Shown: positions 1 to 8,567, counted from the stretch's first letter. The stretch: DNA of 28,773 bases from Syntrophaceae bacterium UBA6252 (GCA_002441265.1 DJVQ01000020.1:15444-44216), one strand, 5' to 3'. Numbers and translations: made by a program. The notes: generated from the letters alone by a model not told the origin.

Positions 1-102
1 AGGCAAGGCGCCCGAGCCGCGACGAATGAGGCGTACTTCCGGTACGCCGCAGTGAGGAGAGGCGAAGGGGAACGCAGCATATGGGCTTTTTACGAAGCCG
101 TC
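1..102 (+). repeat. Inverted-repeat element, copy 1 (5' end outside window)
   Basis: The copy ends with the terminal repeat TTTTTACGAAGCCGTC (87-102). Its interior holds a small palindrome, GGCGTAC-TTCC-GGTACGCC (about 31-48). The same order of blocks is seen in reverse complement at 18026-18151 and in degraded form at 1905-1993. The left terminal repeat would lie before position 1. The right terminal repeat supplies the TGA stop of the neighbouring minus-strand gene. No transposase is encoded, so it is either a non-autonomous MITE-like element or a REP-like intergenic repeat. Confidence 0.7.
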
Positions 103-679
103 AGGGATCTTTCTTTTTGCCGGTGGATATAGGCTCCCTTTCCAGTTCCTCCAGGAGAAGAAGCTCCCCCATGTTCCAGACGCCGGCATGTTCCTGTCCG
201 CCCGCCACGGGACCGGGCATCTCGCCGCCGCCCTCCCCCTCGAGGGAAAAAGTGAAGTCCTCTTCCCGAAACAGCGCCTGGAGGTACCGGTCCTTCCCGA
301 TCCCTTCCCTCACTTCCCGGAGATGCCCCGGGTCCGCGAAAAAGGCCTCCGTGCCGAGAGGGATCGGGCCCGCGCCGTATGCCCGGGTAAGGACCGTCCA
401 GAGGTTTCTTTTCGTCTTTTCCGAGGCGATGCCGTCCAGCAGCCGTCCCATGTGGCTCCCGAGGAAGCGGAAGTGGCGCGACAGCTTTTCCGGCTCGGGA
501 CAGAAATGGAAGAGTTCCTCCATGAGCTCGATGGCCTCCACGAGGTTCCGTTCCAGGACGACGGCCCGAAACGTGCACGGCTTGCACAGATGAAACCGTT
601 CGCCGCGGACCTCGAACGGATTGCCGGATCGGCCGCAGAAACTGCATCGCCCCTCGGAAAAACCTTTTTCTTCGTTCAT
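101..679 (-). CDS. Cys4 zinc-ribbon protein of unknown function
   Basis: A 192-residue protein I do not recognise by name. Near its N-terminus it has CSFC (Cys12, Cys15) and CKPC (Cys32, Cys35). This spacing is typical of a zinc ribbon and superficially like the C4 zinc-binding domain of ClpX. The rest is charged and probably helical, with no membrane segment or signal peptide. I chose the start at 679 because it follows a purine-rich GGGAAGGGG-type ribosome site; an upstream in-frame ATG at 784 would add 35 mostly basic residues and has no clear site. The stop codon is formed by the end of the inverted-repeat element. The gene follows the HD-GYP gene on the same strand, with its own possible promoter between them. 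Confidence 0.6.
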   Translation of the reverse strand: MNEEKGFSEGRCSFCGRSGNPFEVRGERFHLCKPCTFRAVVLERNLVEAIELMEELFHFCPEPEKLSRHFRFLGSHMGRLLDGIASEKTKRNLWTVLTRAYGAGPIPLGTEAFFADPGHLREVREGIGKDRYLQALFREEDFTFSLEGEGGGEMPGPVAGGQEHAGVWNMGELLLLEELEREPISTGKKKDP

Positions 680-810
680 GCCCCGGCCCCTTCCCTCGCG
701 CCCCGGCAGACCCGGAATCGTTCGTTTCCCGGCCCTCCGGGCGGAATTTCGTTCCGCCGTGCCGCCTTCCCGGTTCCGATTCATGGAGGCGGAACACCGC
801 GGTCCTGAGG

Positions 811-839
811 ACTATACCAGATGGGCGTATTTCGCGGAA
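811..839 (-). promoter_or_regulatory. Possible promoter of the zinc-ribbon gene
   Basis: Reading the minus strand, an extended -10 box TGG-TATAGT lies at 819-811. A poor -35 match (TTCCGC) is 17 bases upstream. It would give a leader of about 130 bases to the start at 679, or about 25 bases to the alternative start at 784. Confidence 0.3.
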
Positions 840-873
840 GACCTTTCCGGCCGGAAGCCGGGCGGTGACCGGC

Positions 874-1839
874 TCAGGCGAGCAGGAGAACGAATTTCTC
901 GAAAATATCCTTCTGAAAATGATGGTTCATCTCACCGCGCATGAGCCTCAGGGCGTCGAAGGGGGAAAGGGCCTTCCGGTAGGGCCGGTCGGACGTGAGG
1001 GCGTCGAACACGTCCGCGACGGAGCAGATCCTTCCGTAGCTGTGGATTTCCCCCTCTCTGAGACCGCGGGGATAGCCGGAGCCGTCGGACCGCTCGTGAT
1101 GCTGGAGGACGATGATCCTGCATTCCTCGGAAAGCTGCTTCATATCGTGAAGCAGTCGGAATCCGTGGCCGGGATGCTTCCGTATTTCCTCCATTTCCTC
1201 CTCCGTCAGCTTTCCCGGTTTGTTGAGAATCGCCTGGTCGATCCGGACCTTTCCCAGGTCATGGAGAAAGAAGGCGGCACCCAGTTCCTCGAGGTCGTGG
1301 GCGTCCGAGCCCCTGTACACCGCCCTGGCCAGGGCGATCCCGTAGAAACCGACGTTCACGGAATGGGTGCAGGTGTCGTGGTCGTGGGAGGTGATGCGGA
1401 TGAGGCACTTCATGATTTCCTCCTCCTGGAGGATGACGCCGACCACATCATGCAATCCCCGCCGGGCTTCGTCGATCGTTTCCGGAGAGGGCCGCTCGAA
1501 CACGGCGGAGACGATTTTTTCGCAGAAATGGTGCACGAGCCCGGTTTTCCGGGCGAGGGGAAGATGCCTGTCGTGAAGGAGATCGAACAGTTCGGGATCG
1601 ACGACGGGTGCCGGGGGGGCCCCTTCCTCCTCCGGAGTCCCTGCCCCCTCCACGGTCCGGTCCGATTCACCGGTCTCCCGGCGGAGGACCCGCGTGAAGC
1701 CGCTTTGCCGGATCCTCTCGATCTGCCGCTCCGAGGTGATGACAAACCGTTTCCTGACAAATCCATGAGAAAGCCAGGATCCGGGAATCTCCACGTACAT
1801 CCCGATTTCGAGTTCATCCACATCCGTGGATACCATCAT
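874..1839 (-). CDS. HD-GYP domain protein, probable cyclic-di-GMP phosphodiesterase
   Basis: A 321-residue cytoplasmic protein. Residues 1 to about 100 match the small N-terminal domain (DUF3391 type) often fused to HD-GYP domains. A Pro/Glu-rich linker lies around residues 60-82. The HD-GYP domain fills residues about 130-320, with HDLGK (His193-Asp194), the paired histidines His247-His248 and the GYP signature (Gly255-Tyr256-Pro257). All metal and signature motifs look intact, so hydrolysis of c-di-GMP to pGpG or GMP is likely. The start is either of two adjacent ATGs (1839 or 1836), and its ribosome site is weak. Upstream lies a repeat-rich gap, and the nearby chemotaxis receptor suggests a role in motility or surface behaviour; that is inference. 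Confidence 0.88.
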   Translation of the reverse strand: MMVSTDVDELEIGMYVEIPGSWLSHGFVRKRFVITSERQIERIRQSGFTRVLRRETGESDRTVEGAGTPEEEGAPPAPVVDPELFDLLHDRHLPLARKTGLVHHFCEKIVSAVFERPSPETIDEARRGLHDVVGVILQEEEIMKCLIRITSHDHDTCTHSVNVGFYGIALARAVYRGSDAHDLEELGAAFFLHDLGKVRIDQAILNKPGKLTEEEMEEIRKHPGHGFRLLHDMKQLSEECRIIVLQHHERSDGSGYPRGLREGEIHSYGRICSVADVFDALTSDRPYRKALSPFDALRLMRGEMNHHFQKDIFEKFVLLLA

Positions 1840-2173
1840 GGCGAACTCGCAGCAGTCAAATGAACACGCGTTCGAACGGCGGAGGCTCCGGAGACGGGGC
1901 GCCCCCTCCCGGCGCAGGCGGCGTACCGGCGGTACGCCGAAGGGCGGGAAAACGAAGGGCGGCGCAGCCCGCGGACGATTTTACGAAGCCGTCATCACGA
2001 CCCGGAACCTTTCCACAGGAGGGGTGAAGGGAATCCCGGGGGAACCCCTCCACCGTTCCCCCGGATCCTTTTCAGCATGCGAATGCCGCCGGAACCCGCT
2101 CGGATTTCCCGAATTCGCAGGATGTCAAATCAACGCTTTCTTTCGAACAACAAGGATGGACTTTACGAAGCCG
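1840..2173. other. Non-coding gap with two repeat copies
   Basis: No credible gene lies in this 334-base gap between the starts and ends of two minus-strand genes. It holds a degraded copy of the inverted-repeat element (1905-1993) and a solitary terminal repeat (2161-2175). A GC-rich inverted sequence lies around 2035-2060 (GGGGGAAC and GTTCCCCC). I could not find a convincing promoter for the HD-GYP gene here. Confidence 0.6.
1905..1993 (+). repeat. Inverted-repeat element, copy 2 (degraded left end)
   Basis: The right terminal repeat ATTTTACGAAGCCGTC is at 1978-1993. The internal palindrome GGCGTACCGG-CGGTACGCC lies around 1919-1939, followed by a purine-rich stretch as in copy 1. The left terminal repeat is not recognisable at the expected distance, so the copy is partial or decayed. 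Confidence 0.6.
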
Positions 2174-2175
2174 TC
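2161..2175 (+). repeat. Solitary terminal repeat of the same element
   Basis: CTTTACGAAGCCGTC matches the right end of the element and has the same orientation as copy 2, 168 bases away. No element body adjoins it. As in copy 1, its end contributes the TGA stop codon of the neighbouring gene (the receptor gene ends ACC-TGA-CGG). Confidence 0.55.
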
Positions 2176-4069
2176 AGGTTTCCCGCGGGATCAGAGGATA
2201 CTCCTCTTCCGTGGTTTCCGGCAACGCCGCCGCCTTCCGTCTTCCGCCGGGCAGACGGATCCTCGTCCAGAACGATTTCCCTCCGTTATTGTAATGGTGG
2301 CCGTTGTTCCCTGAAGATCCCACCATGGCCATGAGTTCGTTCATGATGTCCTTCAGGCCCGCCGCCTGGGCGGTCATTTCCTCGGAGGCGCTGGCCGACT
2401 CCTCGGCGTTGGCGGCGTTCTGCTGGGTCACCTTGTCCATCTGCTGGACCCCCACGTTGATCTCGTCGATCCCCCGGGCCTGTTCGGCCGTCGCCGTGTT
2501 GATCCCCTGCAGAAAGAGGGTCACCTTTTTCCCGTCCTCCCCCATGCGTCGAAATTCGTCCATGGTCCGGCCAACGAGATCGGTCCCCTCGTGGATGTGC
2601 TTCAGCGTTTCTCCGATGAGCGTCGCCGTGTTTTTCGCCGCTTCGGCGGAACGGATGGCCAGGTTCCTCACTTCCTCGGCGACGACGGCGAAACCTGCGC
2701 CGGCCTCGCCGGCGCGGGCGGCCTCCACGGCGGCGTTCAGGGCAAGAAGATTGATCTGGAAGGCGATCTCATCGATCGTCTTGACGATCTTGGCCGTCTT
2801 CTCGCCGTCCTCGGATATCTTCCTCATGCAGTCGCTCGTGCTTCTCAGGGATCCATGGCTTCTCGCCATGCTCTCCGCCGTCACCTTTCCCACACTGACG
2901 GCCTCGTTGGAATCTTCCGCGTTTTTCCTCGTCATGGACGCGATCTCCTCCATGGACGCCGCCATTTCCTCAAGAGAGGACGCCTGTTCGCTGGCGCCTT
3001 CGGCGAGATTCTGGGACGATGAGGCGATCTGCAGGGAAGCGGAGGAAACCTGTTCCGAAGCGTCGCTCAACTGGCCGCAGACCCTGGACAGCACACGGAC
3101 GATGGACCGGACGGTGAAGAACGCGATGAGAATCCCCGCCAGGCCTCCCGCGATAAGCTGGATCGCGAGAAAGAGCCTCCCGAAATTCCTGTAGGTAAGC
3201 ATGTCCGCTTCGGCGGTCTTCTGGATGCCGTGGGCGACGGCGGCGATCCTGTCGCCGTTCTGCAGGAGTTCCCGGTTGAGAGCGGTGTTCCTGGAAGTCG
3301 AGGAAATGATCCTGTCGAAGGACTTCTCGTAATTCCCGAGATTCGCCCCGATCTTGTCGCTTGCCTCGGTGAGTTCCCAGTCCTTGACGATGTTGACCAC
3401 CGTCGCCAGTTCCTCGCGGATCTTCCCGCAGGCCTGGACCTTTTTATGAAAGGCCCCGGCAAACGAATCTCCCTCTCCGGTCCCCAGGCCGGCCTCGAAA
3501 AGCCGCGTGTTGAGAAACTCCACGCCGAGCTGGGTCGCAAGGTTCGAGATCTCCACGTAAATCGGGTTGAATTCCTCCCCGGTGACAAAGGACATGCTCT
3601 GCTTCACATCGACAAAGCCCTTGATGTCCTTGTTCAACTGGACGAGCAGGTCCCCGGAAATTTTCCCGATACGGGCGGTTTCCTCCTGGATGATCCGGTC
3701 GTTCCGGACGATTTCACCGAATCCGGCGGAGTACTTTTTCAAGAGTCCGCCGATTTCGCCGTACCCCGAAAGGACCGCCTTGTCGCTCGTCTTCCCGGTG
3801 TTCTCCGAAAGGGTCCGTTCCAGGGACCCCAGGAGCCCCTCCAGTTCCTGGGCGGTCGTTTCGTTTCTTGCCATGACATATTCGTTCTGCTGTCCGGCCA
3901 CCGCCATCACGGATTTCACGATGTTCGTCGAGTCCGCGGACAGCGCCATGAGATCGGACATCCGGTTGTTGATAATCAACGCGAGTCCCGTGGCCGCGGA
4001 AAACGCGATCACGATCACCGCAAAACCGAGCCCTATCTTTTTTCCGATCGTGGCGTTTCTGATCCCCAT
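2174..4069 (-). CDS. Methyl-accepting chemotaxis protein
   Basis: A 631-residue transmembrane receptor. A first membrane helix is at about residues 12-34, a periplasmic sensor of about 260 residues that looks all-helical follows, a second helix lies near residues 296-320, and then HAMP and the cytoplasmic signalling rod. The hairpin tip contains the family signature ALNAAVEAARAGEAGAGFAV, which contacts CheA and CheW. The large helical sensor could be a four-helix or helical bimodular type; the ligand cannot be read. There is no C-terminal CheR/CheB tethering pentapeptide. The start at 4069 follows GGTGAGGGG; an ATG at 4117 has no such site. It lies 97 bases downstream of the secreted Cache protein, with a strong hairpin between them, and may be partly co-transcribed with it. 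Confidence 0.92.
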   Translation of the reverse strand: MGIRNATIGKKIGLGFAVIVIAFSAATGLALIINNRMSDLMALSADSTNIVKSVMAVAGQQNEYVMARNETTAQELEGLLGSLERTLSENTGKTSDKAVLSGYGEIGGLLKKYSAGFGEIVRNDRIIQEETARIGKISGDLLVQLNKDIKGFVDVKQSMSFVTGEEFNPIYVEISNLATQLGVEFLNTRLFEAGLGTGEGDSFAGAFHKKVQACGKIREELATVVNIVKDWELTEASDKIGANLGNYEKSFDRIISSTSRNTALNRELLQNGDRIAAVAHGIQKTAEADMLTYRNFGRLFLAIQLIAGGLAGILIAFFTVRSIVRVLSRVCGQLSDASEQVSSASLQIASSSQNLAEGASEQASSLEEMAASMEEIASMTRKNAEDSNEAVSVGKVTAESMARSHGSLRSTSDCMRKISEDGEKTAKIVKTIDEIAFQINLLALNAAVEAARAGEAGAGFAVVAEEVRNLAIRSAEAAKNTATLIGETLKHIHEGTDLVGRTMDEFRRMGEDGKKVTLFLQGINTATAEQARGIDEINVGVQQMDKVTQQNAANAEESASASEEMTAQAAGLKDIMNELMAMVGSSGNNGHHYNNGGKSFWTRIRLPGGRRKAAALPETTEEEYPLIPRET

Positions 4070-4126
4070 TTTCCCCTCACCATCCTTTTGAGCAGTTTGT
4101 CCATCGGAGTTCCCCATAAGGAGGAT

Positions 4127-4157
4127 GGCCCGCCCCGGCGGTTCGCCGGGGCGGGCC
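4127..4157 (-). terminator. Strong hairpin between the Cache gene and the receptor gene
   Basis: A perfect 14-bp stem (GGCCCGCCCCGGCG with its complement) encloses a 3-base loop. No U-tract follows on the minus strand, so it could act as a partial terminator or as an mRNA-stabilising structure that lowers receptor expression relative to the secreted protein. Confidence 0.55.
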
Positions 4158-4166
4158 CCCTGGGGA

Positions 4167-4661
4167 TCACTCGTACATTCCGGCGGACACGAACACGTTT
4201 TCTGTGCCCATCAGGAATCCCTTGGCGAATACGATCTTGTTGAGAAAGGTCGTCTTGCTCTCCGGGGAGGGCCAGCGATAGGTGACCCAGGTTTCCCCGT
4301 TGAAGTAGGACTTGTTGTTTTTGAAGCCCTGCTTCGACTTCACGCCCTCGAGCAGCTTGGCCATGAACTTGTTGCCCGTGTCATCCTTGATGCCGATGAT
4401 GTTCTTACCCACCAGGTGGGGCTGCCAGCCATGGGCGATGATGGTACAGTTCATGTCTCCCACGTAGACGTAATTGTCCTTCCCGAACCGGATGGCGGGG
4501 ATCTTCTCGAGACCCGCCTTTCCTTCCTTTTCGAGCATGGCGCCGACTTCGTTCACCTTGGCGACGATTTCATCCTTTTCCGCCTGGGTTGCCGCAAAAA
4601 CGGATCCGGCACAGATGAAAACCATCAGAAAAAGAACCGCAAGACTCGCTACCTTTTTCAT
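4167..4661 (-). CDS. Secreted single-Cache-domain protein
   Basis: A 164-residue protein with a Sec signal peptide (Lys-Lys start, hydrophobic core, probable cleavage after VFA at residue 23). The mature part resembles a single Cache_2 domain. An N-terminal helix is followed by aromatic-rich strands with features such as YVYVGD, GWQPHLVGKNI and the FNGETWVTYRW region. Such domains usually form the ligand-binding part of receptors; here it is free in the periplasm, with no membrane helix at the C-terminus. It could present a small organic ligand to the adjacent receptor (inference). The start at 4661 follows GGAGGGAG at good spacing; a longer reading from 4787 is unlikely. A sigma-28 type promoter lies upstream. 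Confidence 0.8.
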   Translation of the reverse strand: MKKVASLAVLFLMVFICAGSVFAATQAEKDEIVAKVNEVGAMLEKEGKAGLEKIPAIRFGKDNYVYVGDMNCTIIAHGWQPHLVGKNIIGIKDDTGNKFMAKLLEGVKSKQGFKNNKSYFNGETWVTYRWPSPESKTTFLNKIVFAKGFLMGTENVFVSAGMYE

Positions 4662-4792
4662 TTGACTCCCTCCCTCTCTTTCTTTGCCGGCAACAGGGTA
4701 CGAAGTCCCTTCAACCGGCTGTTCGTCGATATCGCTGCCGACCCCCGTTGAAACGCTTGAAATGGTTTCATCGGATGCACGGTTCAAGTCAT

Positions 4793-4819
4793 AGATCGGA
4801 ATATTGGCGAAAAACTTTA
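4793..4819 (-). promoter_or_regulatory. Sigma-28 (FliA) type promoter
   Basis: On the minus strand TAAAGTTT (4819-4812) is followed after exactly 11 bases by TCCGATCT (4800-4793). The enterobacterial flagellar sigma consensus is TAAAGTTT-N11-GCCGATAA, so the -35 box is perfect and the -10 box keeps CCGAT. It faces the secreted Cache protein and chemotaxis receptor, which fits flagellar/chemotaxis control. The predicted leader is about 125 bases. Confidence 0.7.
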
Positions 4820-4918
4820 GCCCTATTTTTCGGGGAAATCGGCTCGGAAAAGAAATGGATGGATTTTTTCTATTGCAATATTATTTTATACGATTTAGAA
4901 ACTATAGGGCGAATAGAA

Positions 4919-4942
4919 CCCCCCCGGGATGCGCAAGGGGGG
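4919..4942 (-). terminator. Probable terminator after tyrA
   Basis: Fifteen bases after the tyrA stop the minus strand has a C6 run, an 11-base loop and a G7 run, followed by TTCTATTC. The U-tract is poor, but the position at the end of the aromatic cluster and the drop in GC content just beyond fit a transcript end. Confidence 0.5.
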
Positions 4943-4956
4943 CCGCACGCCGTGCT

Positions 4957-5727
4957 TCAGTTCCCGGAATCGTTTCCCAGCTTCGACAGGACGTCCGCCA
5001 GGGCGTTTCCGTCGTGCCTTTCGAGAAGCCCCTCCAGATCCCTCAGGACCTTCCCGCATCGCTTCAGCACGTCCCCCATGTGGGGATTCATGGACAGGAT
5101 CCCGGAATACAGGGAGGGCGACGAGGCGATCTTCTCCGCCAGGGCCCGCTTCGCCCGGAAGACGGGGGTGGAAAAGGCCCGAAGGTCCTCCCGGGAAATA
5201 CCGCTTTCCCTGAGATACAGGCCGAAGAGAACGGTGTTCAGGTGGGTCATCCCCTGGACGACCGCCATCATCCGGTCATGGTGCTCGGGGGTGGTTTCGA
5301 CGATTCTCGCCCCCCTTTTCCCGAAGAGGTCCCGGACCCAGGGGAGCCAGCGGTCCCCCCGGGCGGGGCACAGGACGATGTTTTCTCCCCGCACGGAGGG
5401 GACGCCCGGCCCGAAAAGGGGGTGGCAGCCGATGACCTCCGAAGGGGACGACCGGAGCATTGCCTCCACGGGGGCCTTTTTCAGGGAGGTCAGGTCCATG
5501 AGGAGTCCGTCCTCCCGCATCAGGGGGCCCACGTCCCCGATCACGGAAACGGTGTCCCCCATGGGCACGGCGACGACGATCACCGGGCAGGCCGCCGCCA
5601 TTTTCGCCAGGTCCGTCCCCCGGTTCCTCCCGCGCGTTTCCACCCGGAAGCCCTCGTTCTCGAGAAAACGGACCATCCATTTCCCCATGCCGCCCGTGCC
5701 GCCGATGACGCCGATCGGAAAGTTCAT
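4957..5727 (-). CDS. tyrA: Prephenate dehydrogenase
   Basis: Oxidatively decarboxylates prephenate to 4-hydroxyphenylpyruvate, the committed tyrosine step. The 256-residue protein has an N-terminal Rossmann motif (GVIGGTGGMG, residues 6-15), the substrate-site region CHPLFGP, and a histidine-rich helix (HHDRMMAVVQGMTHLN) typical of the family. It is shorter than most TyrA proteins. It has neither a chorismate mutase domain nor a C-terminal ACT domain, so direct tyrosine feedback through ACT is not expected. Its ATG overlaps the aroC stop (ATGA). It is the last gene of the cluster and is followed by a hairpin. Cofactor choice (NAD or NADP) cannot be decided by eye. Confidence 0.9.
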   Translation of the reverse strand: MNFPIGVIGGTGGMGKWMVRFLENEGFRVETRGRNRGTDLAKMAAACPVIVVAVPMGDTVSVIGDVGPLMREDGLLMDLTSLKKAPVEAMLRSSPSEVIGCHPLFGPGVPSVRGENIVLCPARGDRWLPWVRDLFGKRGARIVETTPEHHDRMMAVVQGMTHLNTVLFGLYLRESGISREDLRAFSTPVFRAKRALAEKIASSPSLYSGILSMNPHMGDVLKRCGKVLRDLEGLLERHDGNALADVLSKLGNDSGN

Positions 5728-6782
5728 GCTCCCCGCACCGCCTTCTGTCTCAGGTAATGGTCCGCCAGGACGATGCGGACCATGGCCTCGCAAACGGGCA
5801 CGATCCTGGGAATGACGCAGACGTCGTGCCGTCCCCGGATGGAGATGACCGCCCGGGTTCCACGCCGGTCCAGCGTTTCCTGGGGGATGCCGATGGAGGG
5901 AATGGGCTTGCAGGCCGCCCGGATGAGGATCTCCCGGCCTGTGGTGATCCCCGCGAGAATGCCTCCGGCGTTGTTCGAGGCCGATTCGTCTCCGCCGACG
6001 GGGTCGTTGCACCGGGAACCGGTCATCCGGGCCGCCTCGAAGCCGGCGCCGATCTCCACCCCCTTCACCGTCCCGATGCCCATGAGGGCCCCCGCCAGGT
6101 CGGCGTCCATCTTGCCGAACACGGGCTCCCCCAGGCCGGGGGGACAGCCCAGGACCCGGATTTCCACGATCCCCCCGACGGAATCCTCCAGCCGCCGCGC
6201 CTCCTCCAGACGCTCCCGCATCTTCGGGACCGCCGCCGGATCGGGACAGAACAGGCCGTTTCGCTCCGCCTCGGCCGGATCGTACCCCTCCGCCGCGATT
6301 CCTCCCAGCTCCCTCGTGCAGGCCGAAACGAAGATCCCGGCGCCGTCCAGGACCTTCCGGGCGACGGCCCCCGCGGCCACCCGGGCCGCCGTTTCCCGTC
6401 CCGACGCCCGGCCCCCGCCCCGGTGGTCCCGGATCCCGTACTTCTGCTCGTACGTCCGGTCCCCGTGTCCGGGCCGGTAGAGGTCCCGGAGGGTTTCATA
6501 ATCCCCCGGCCTGGCGTCCGTGTTTGCGATGAGGAGGCAGATGGGCGTTCCCGTCGTCCGGCCCTCGAAGATCCCCGAGAGGATCCGCACCCGGTCCGGC
6601 TCCGCCCGGGAGGTTTCGCCGGGGCCCTTGCCGGGCTTTCTCCGGTCCAGTTCCCGCTGGATGTCCTCCTCCCCGAGCGGGATGAGGGAGGGGCAGCCGT
6701 CCACCACGGCTCCGACGGCCGGCCCGTGGGACTCGCCCCAGGTGGTCACCTTAAAGAGTACGCCAATGCTGTTCCCGGACAT
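5724..6782 (-). CDS. aroC: Chorismate synthase
   Basis: Converts 5-enolpyruvylshikimate 3-phosphate to chorismate with reduced FMN. The 352-residue length is normal. Signatures include GESHGPAVGAVVDGCP near the N-terminus, RRKPGKGPGETSRAEPD and the GRASGRETAARVAAGAVA block, and the late segment GGISNGMPI is represented by a related NNAGGILAGITTG stretch. The start ATG at 6782 lies inside the end of aroK (32-base overlap), and its stop overlaps the tyrA start, which indicates tight translational coupling. It completes the shared pathway. Confidence 0.95.
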   Translation of the reverse strand: MSGNSIGVLFKVTTWGESHGPAVGAVVDGCPSLIPLGEEDIQRELDRRKPGKGPGETSRAEPDRVRILSGIFEGRTTGTPICLLIANTDARPGDYETLRDLYRPGHGDRTYEQKYGIRDHRGGGRASGRETAARVAAGAVARKVLDGAGIFVSACTRELGGIAAEGYDPAEAERNGLFCPDPAAVPKMRERLEEARRLEDSVGGIVEIRVLGCPPGLGEPVFGKMDADLAGALMGIGTVKGVEIGAGFEAARMTGSRCNDPVGGDESASNNAGGILAGITTGREILIRAACKPIPSIGIPQETLDRRGTRAVISIRGRHDVCVIPRIVPVCEAMVRIVLADHYLRQKAVRGA

Positions 6783-7314
6783 AACGCTCCTTTTCGATCC
6801 ATTCCACGATCTCCCCCGCCACCGCCCGGATCTTCTTCCCCGTCGTGTCCACGACGAAGTCCGCCGCGGCCCGGTACAGGGGGATGCGCCGCTCCAGGAC
6901 CGTCTCCATTTCCCGGCGGAAATCCCCTTCCCCCAGGGAGGGCCTGCGGTTCGCCGTTTTCCCGTCCTCCGCCAGCCGTTTCAGAATCTCCCCGTTTTGC
7001 GCCGTGAGCCAGACCACCCGGCCCAGCCCCGGCAGGATTTCCAGGTTCCCGGGATCCTCCGGCACCCCCCCGCCGGTTGCGATGACGGCCCCCTCGACGG
7101 GGCGGAGATCCCGAAGGACCTCCCGCTCCAGATCCCTGAAGCGGGGCCATCCTTCTTTTTCGACGAGTTTCCCGATGGTCGAACCGGCCCGCGCCTCGAT
7201 CATGGCGTCGGTGTCGATGAAGCTGAAACGGAGCTTCCTGGCGAGGACCCTCCCCACCGCCGTTTTTCCCGTCCCCCGGTATCCGATGAGGACGACGTTT
7301 TTCACTGCGTCCAT
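6751..7314 (-). CDS. aroK: Shikimate kinase
   Basis: Phosphorylates shikimate at the 3-hydroxyl with ATP. The 187-residue protein has the Walker A motif GYRGTGKT (about residues 11-18), the shikimate-binding DTDAMIE, the GGG loop in ATGGGVP, and a lid segment with NRRPSL. The length is slightly above the usual 170 residues because of a charged C-terminal tail, which overlaps the start of aroC. It begins 13 bases inside the 3' end of aroA. Confidence 0.93.
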   Translation of the reverse strand: MDAVKNVVLIGYRGTGKTAVGRVLARKLRFSFIDTDAMIEARAGSTIGKLVEKEGWPRFRDLEREVLRDLRPVEGAVIATGGGVPEDPGNLEILPGLGRVVWLTAQNGEILKRLAEDGKTANRRPSLGEGDFRREMETVLERRIPLYRAAADFVVDTTGKKIRAVAGEIVEWIEKERYVREQHWRTL

Positions 7315-8567
7315 TTTTCAAGTTCCTGCCAGAAGCGGGGAAAGGATTTCCCCACGCACCCGGGGTTCCGGATCCTCATGCCTCCCGTGACGAGTCCGGC
7401 GACGGCGAAGCTCATGGCGATCCGGTGGTCGCCGTAGGTCTCGATCTCCGCGCCGCGGGGGGTCCCCCCGTGGACGACGAGGCCGTCGGGCCGTTCCTCC
7501 GCGGCGACGCCGATCTTCCCGAGCTCGTTCACCAGGGCCAGGATCCGGTTGCTCTCCTTGATCCGGAGGTGGGCCACGTTCCCGATCTCCGTCCTGCCTT
7601 TCCGGAAGGCGGAAAGAACGGCCAGCGTGGGGACCAGATCGGGCATGGCGCCCATGTCGAAGGAAAGGTCCCCCGCCTTCAGGTCCCCTCCCGTGACGAC
7701 CGCCCTGTCCCCCGCTTCCTCCACGAGGCACCCGAGCGCGGCGAGAAGGGCGAGAAAGGCCCGGTCCCCCTGGGCCGTCCGGGGGTTCCAGTTCTCCACG
7801 ACCGCCCTTCCATTCCCGACGGCGGCGGCAAGGAAGAAATAGGAGGCGCTCGAGGCGTCGCCGTCGATGAGAACCTCCCTTCCGCCGTATCCCTGGGGGG
7901 CGGGGACGAGGCAGCGGCCCTTCTCCCTGCGGATCCCCTTAATCCCGAAACGCTCCATCGTTTCCAGGGTCATGTCGATGTAGGGCAGCGACACGGTCCG
8001 CCCGGGCAGGACCACCTCCAGGTCACGCCGGGCATAGGGGGCCGCCAGGAGCATGGCGGAGACATACTGGCTGCTGTCCATCCGGTCCAGGGACACCGTC
8101 CCGCCCCGCAGCGTCCCGCCGTCGATCTCCACGGGCGGGTATCCCTCCTCCCGGGTGCAGCGGGTCGCGATGCCCTGGGAACGGAGCATCCCCAGGAGAG
8201 GCCCCACCGGCCGTTCCCGGAGGCGGTCCGTCCCGTCAAGGACCACCGTTCCCTCGGAGAGGGCGGCCACCGCCGCGAGAAACCGGAGGGCCGTCCCGTT
8301 GTTCCCGACGAACAGGGGCCGGTCCGGCTGTTTCCACCTTCCCCCCGTCCCCCGGACGACGACATCCTCCGGGGAGACCTCGATTTCCGCTCCCAGATTC
8401 CGGAGCGCCCCCATGAGGAGTTCCGTGTCCTCCGAGAGGAGAGGGTTCCGCAGCCGGGATTCCCCCTCCGCGAGGGCCGCGGCGACAAGGGTCCGCTGGG
8501 TGTGGCTCTTGGAACCGGGGAGGCGGAACGTCGCCGCCCTCTTACCGGCCTTTTTCACTTCCTTCAT
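7302..8567 (-). CDS. aroA: 3-phosphoshikimate 1-carboxyvinyltransferase (EPSP synthase)
   Basis: Joins shikimate 3-phosphate and phosphoenolpyruvate. The 421-residue protein has LPGSKSHTQR at the N-terminus, GNNGTALRFLAA, DSSQYVSAMLLAAPYA, DGDASSASYFF with the catalytic Asp region, LRIKESNRI, and DHRIAMSFAVAG near the C-terminus, so both inverted alpha/beta domains are complete. At the position of the enterobacterial GTAMRP motif it has GTALRF, a common natural variant outside that group. It starts 26 bases inside aroE and ends 13 bases inside aroK. Confidence 0.95.
   Translation of the reverse strand: MKEVKKAGKRAATFRLPGSKSHTQRTLVAAALAEGESRLRNPLLSEDTELLMGALRNLGAEIEVSPEDVVVRGTGGRWKQPDRPLFVGNNGTALRFLAAVAALSEGTVVLDGTDRLRERPVGPLLGMLRSQGIATRCTREEGYPPVEIDGGTLRGGTVSLDRMDSSQYVSAMLLAAPYARRDLEVVLPGRTVSLPYIDMTLETMERFGIKGIRREKGRCLVPAPQGYGGREVLIDGDASSASYFFLAAAVGNGRAVVENWNPRTAQGDRAFLALLAALGCLVEEAGDRAVVTGGDLKAGDLSFDMGAMPDLVPTLAVLSAFRKGRTEIGNVAHLRIKESNRILALVNELGKIGVAAEERPDGLVVHGGTPRGAEIETYGDHRIAMSFAVAGLVTGGMRIRNPGCVGKSFPRFWQELEKWTQ

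Noticed and set aside
843..856. TTCCGGCCGGAA palindrome between the zinc-ribbon and HD-GYP genes
   Set aside because: Short GC palindromes are frequent in this composition, and neither a T-run nor a second copy supports a terminator or operator.
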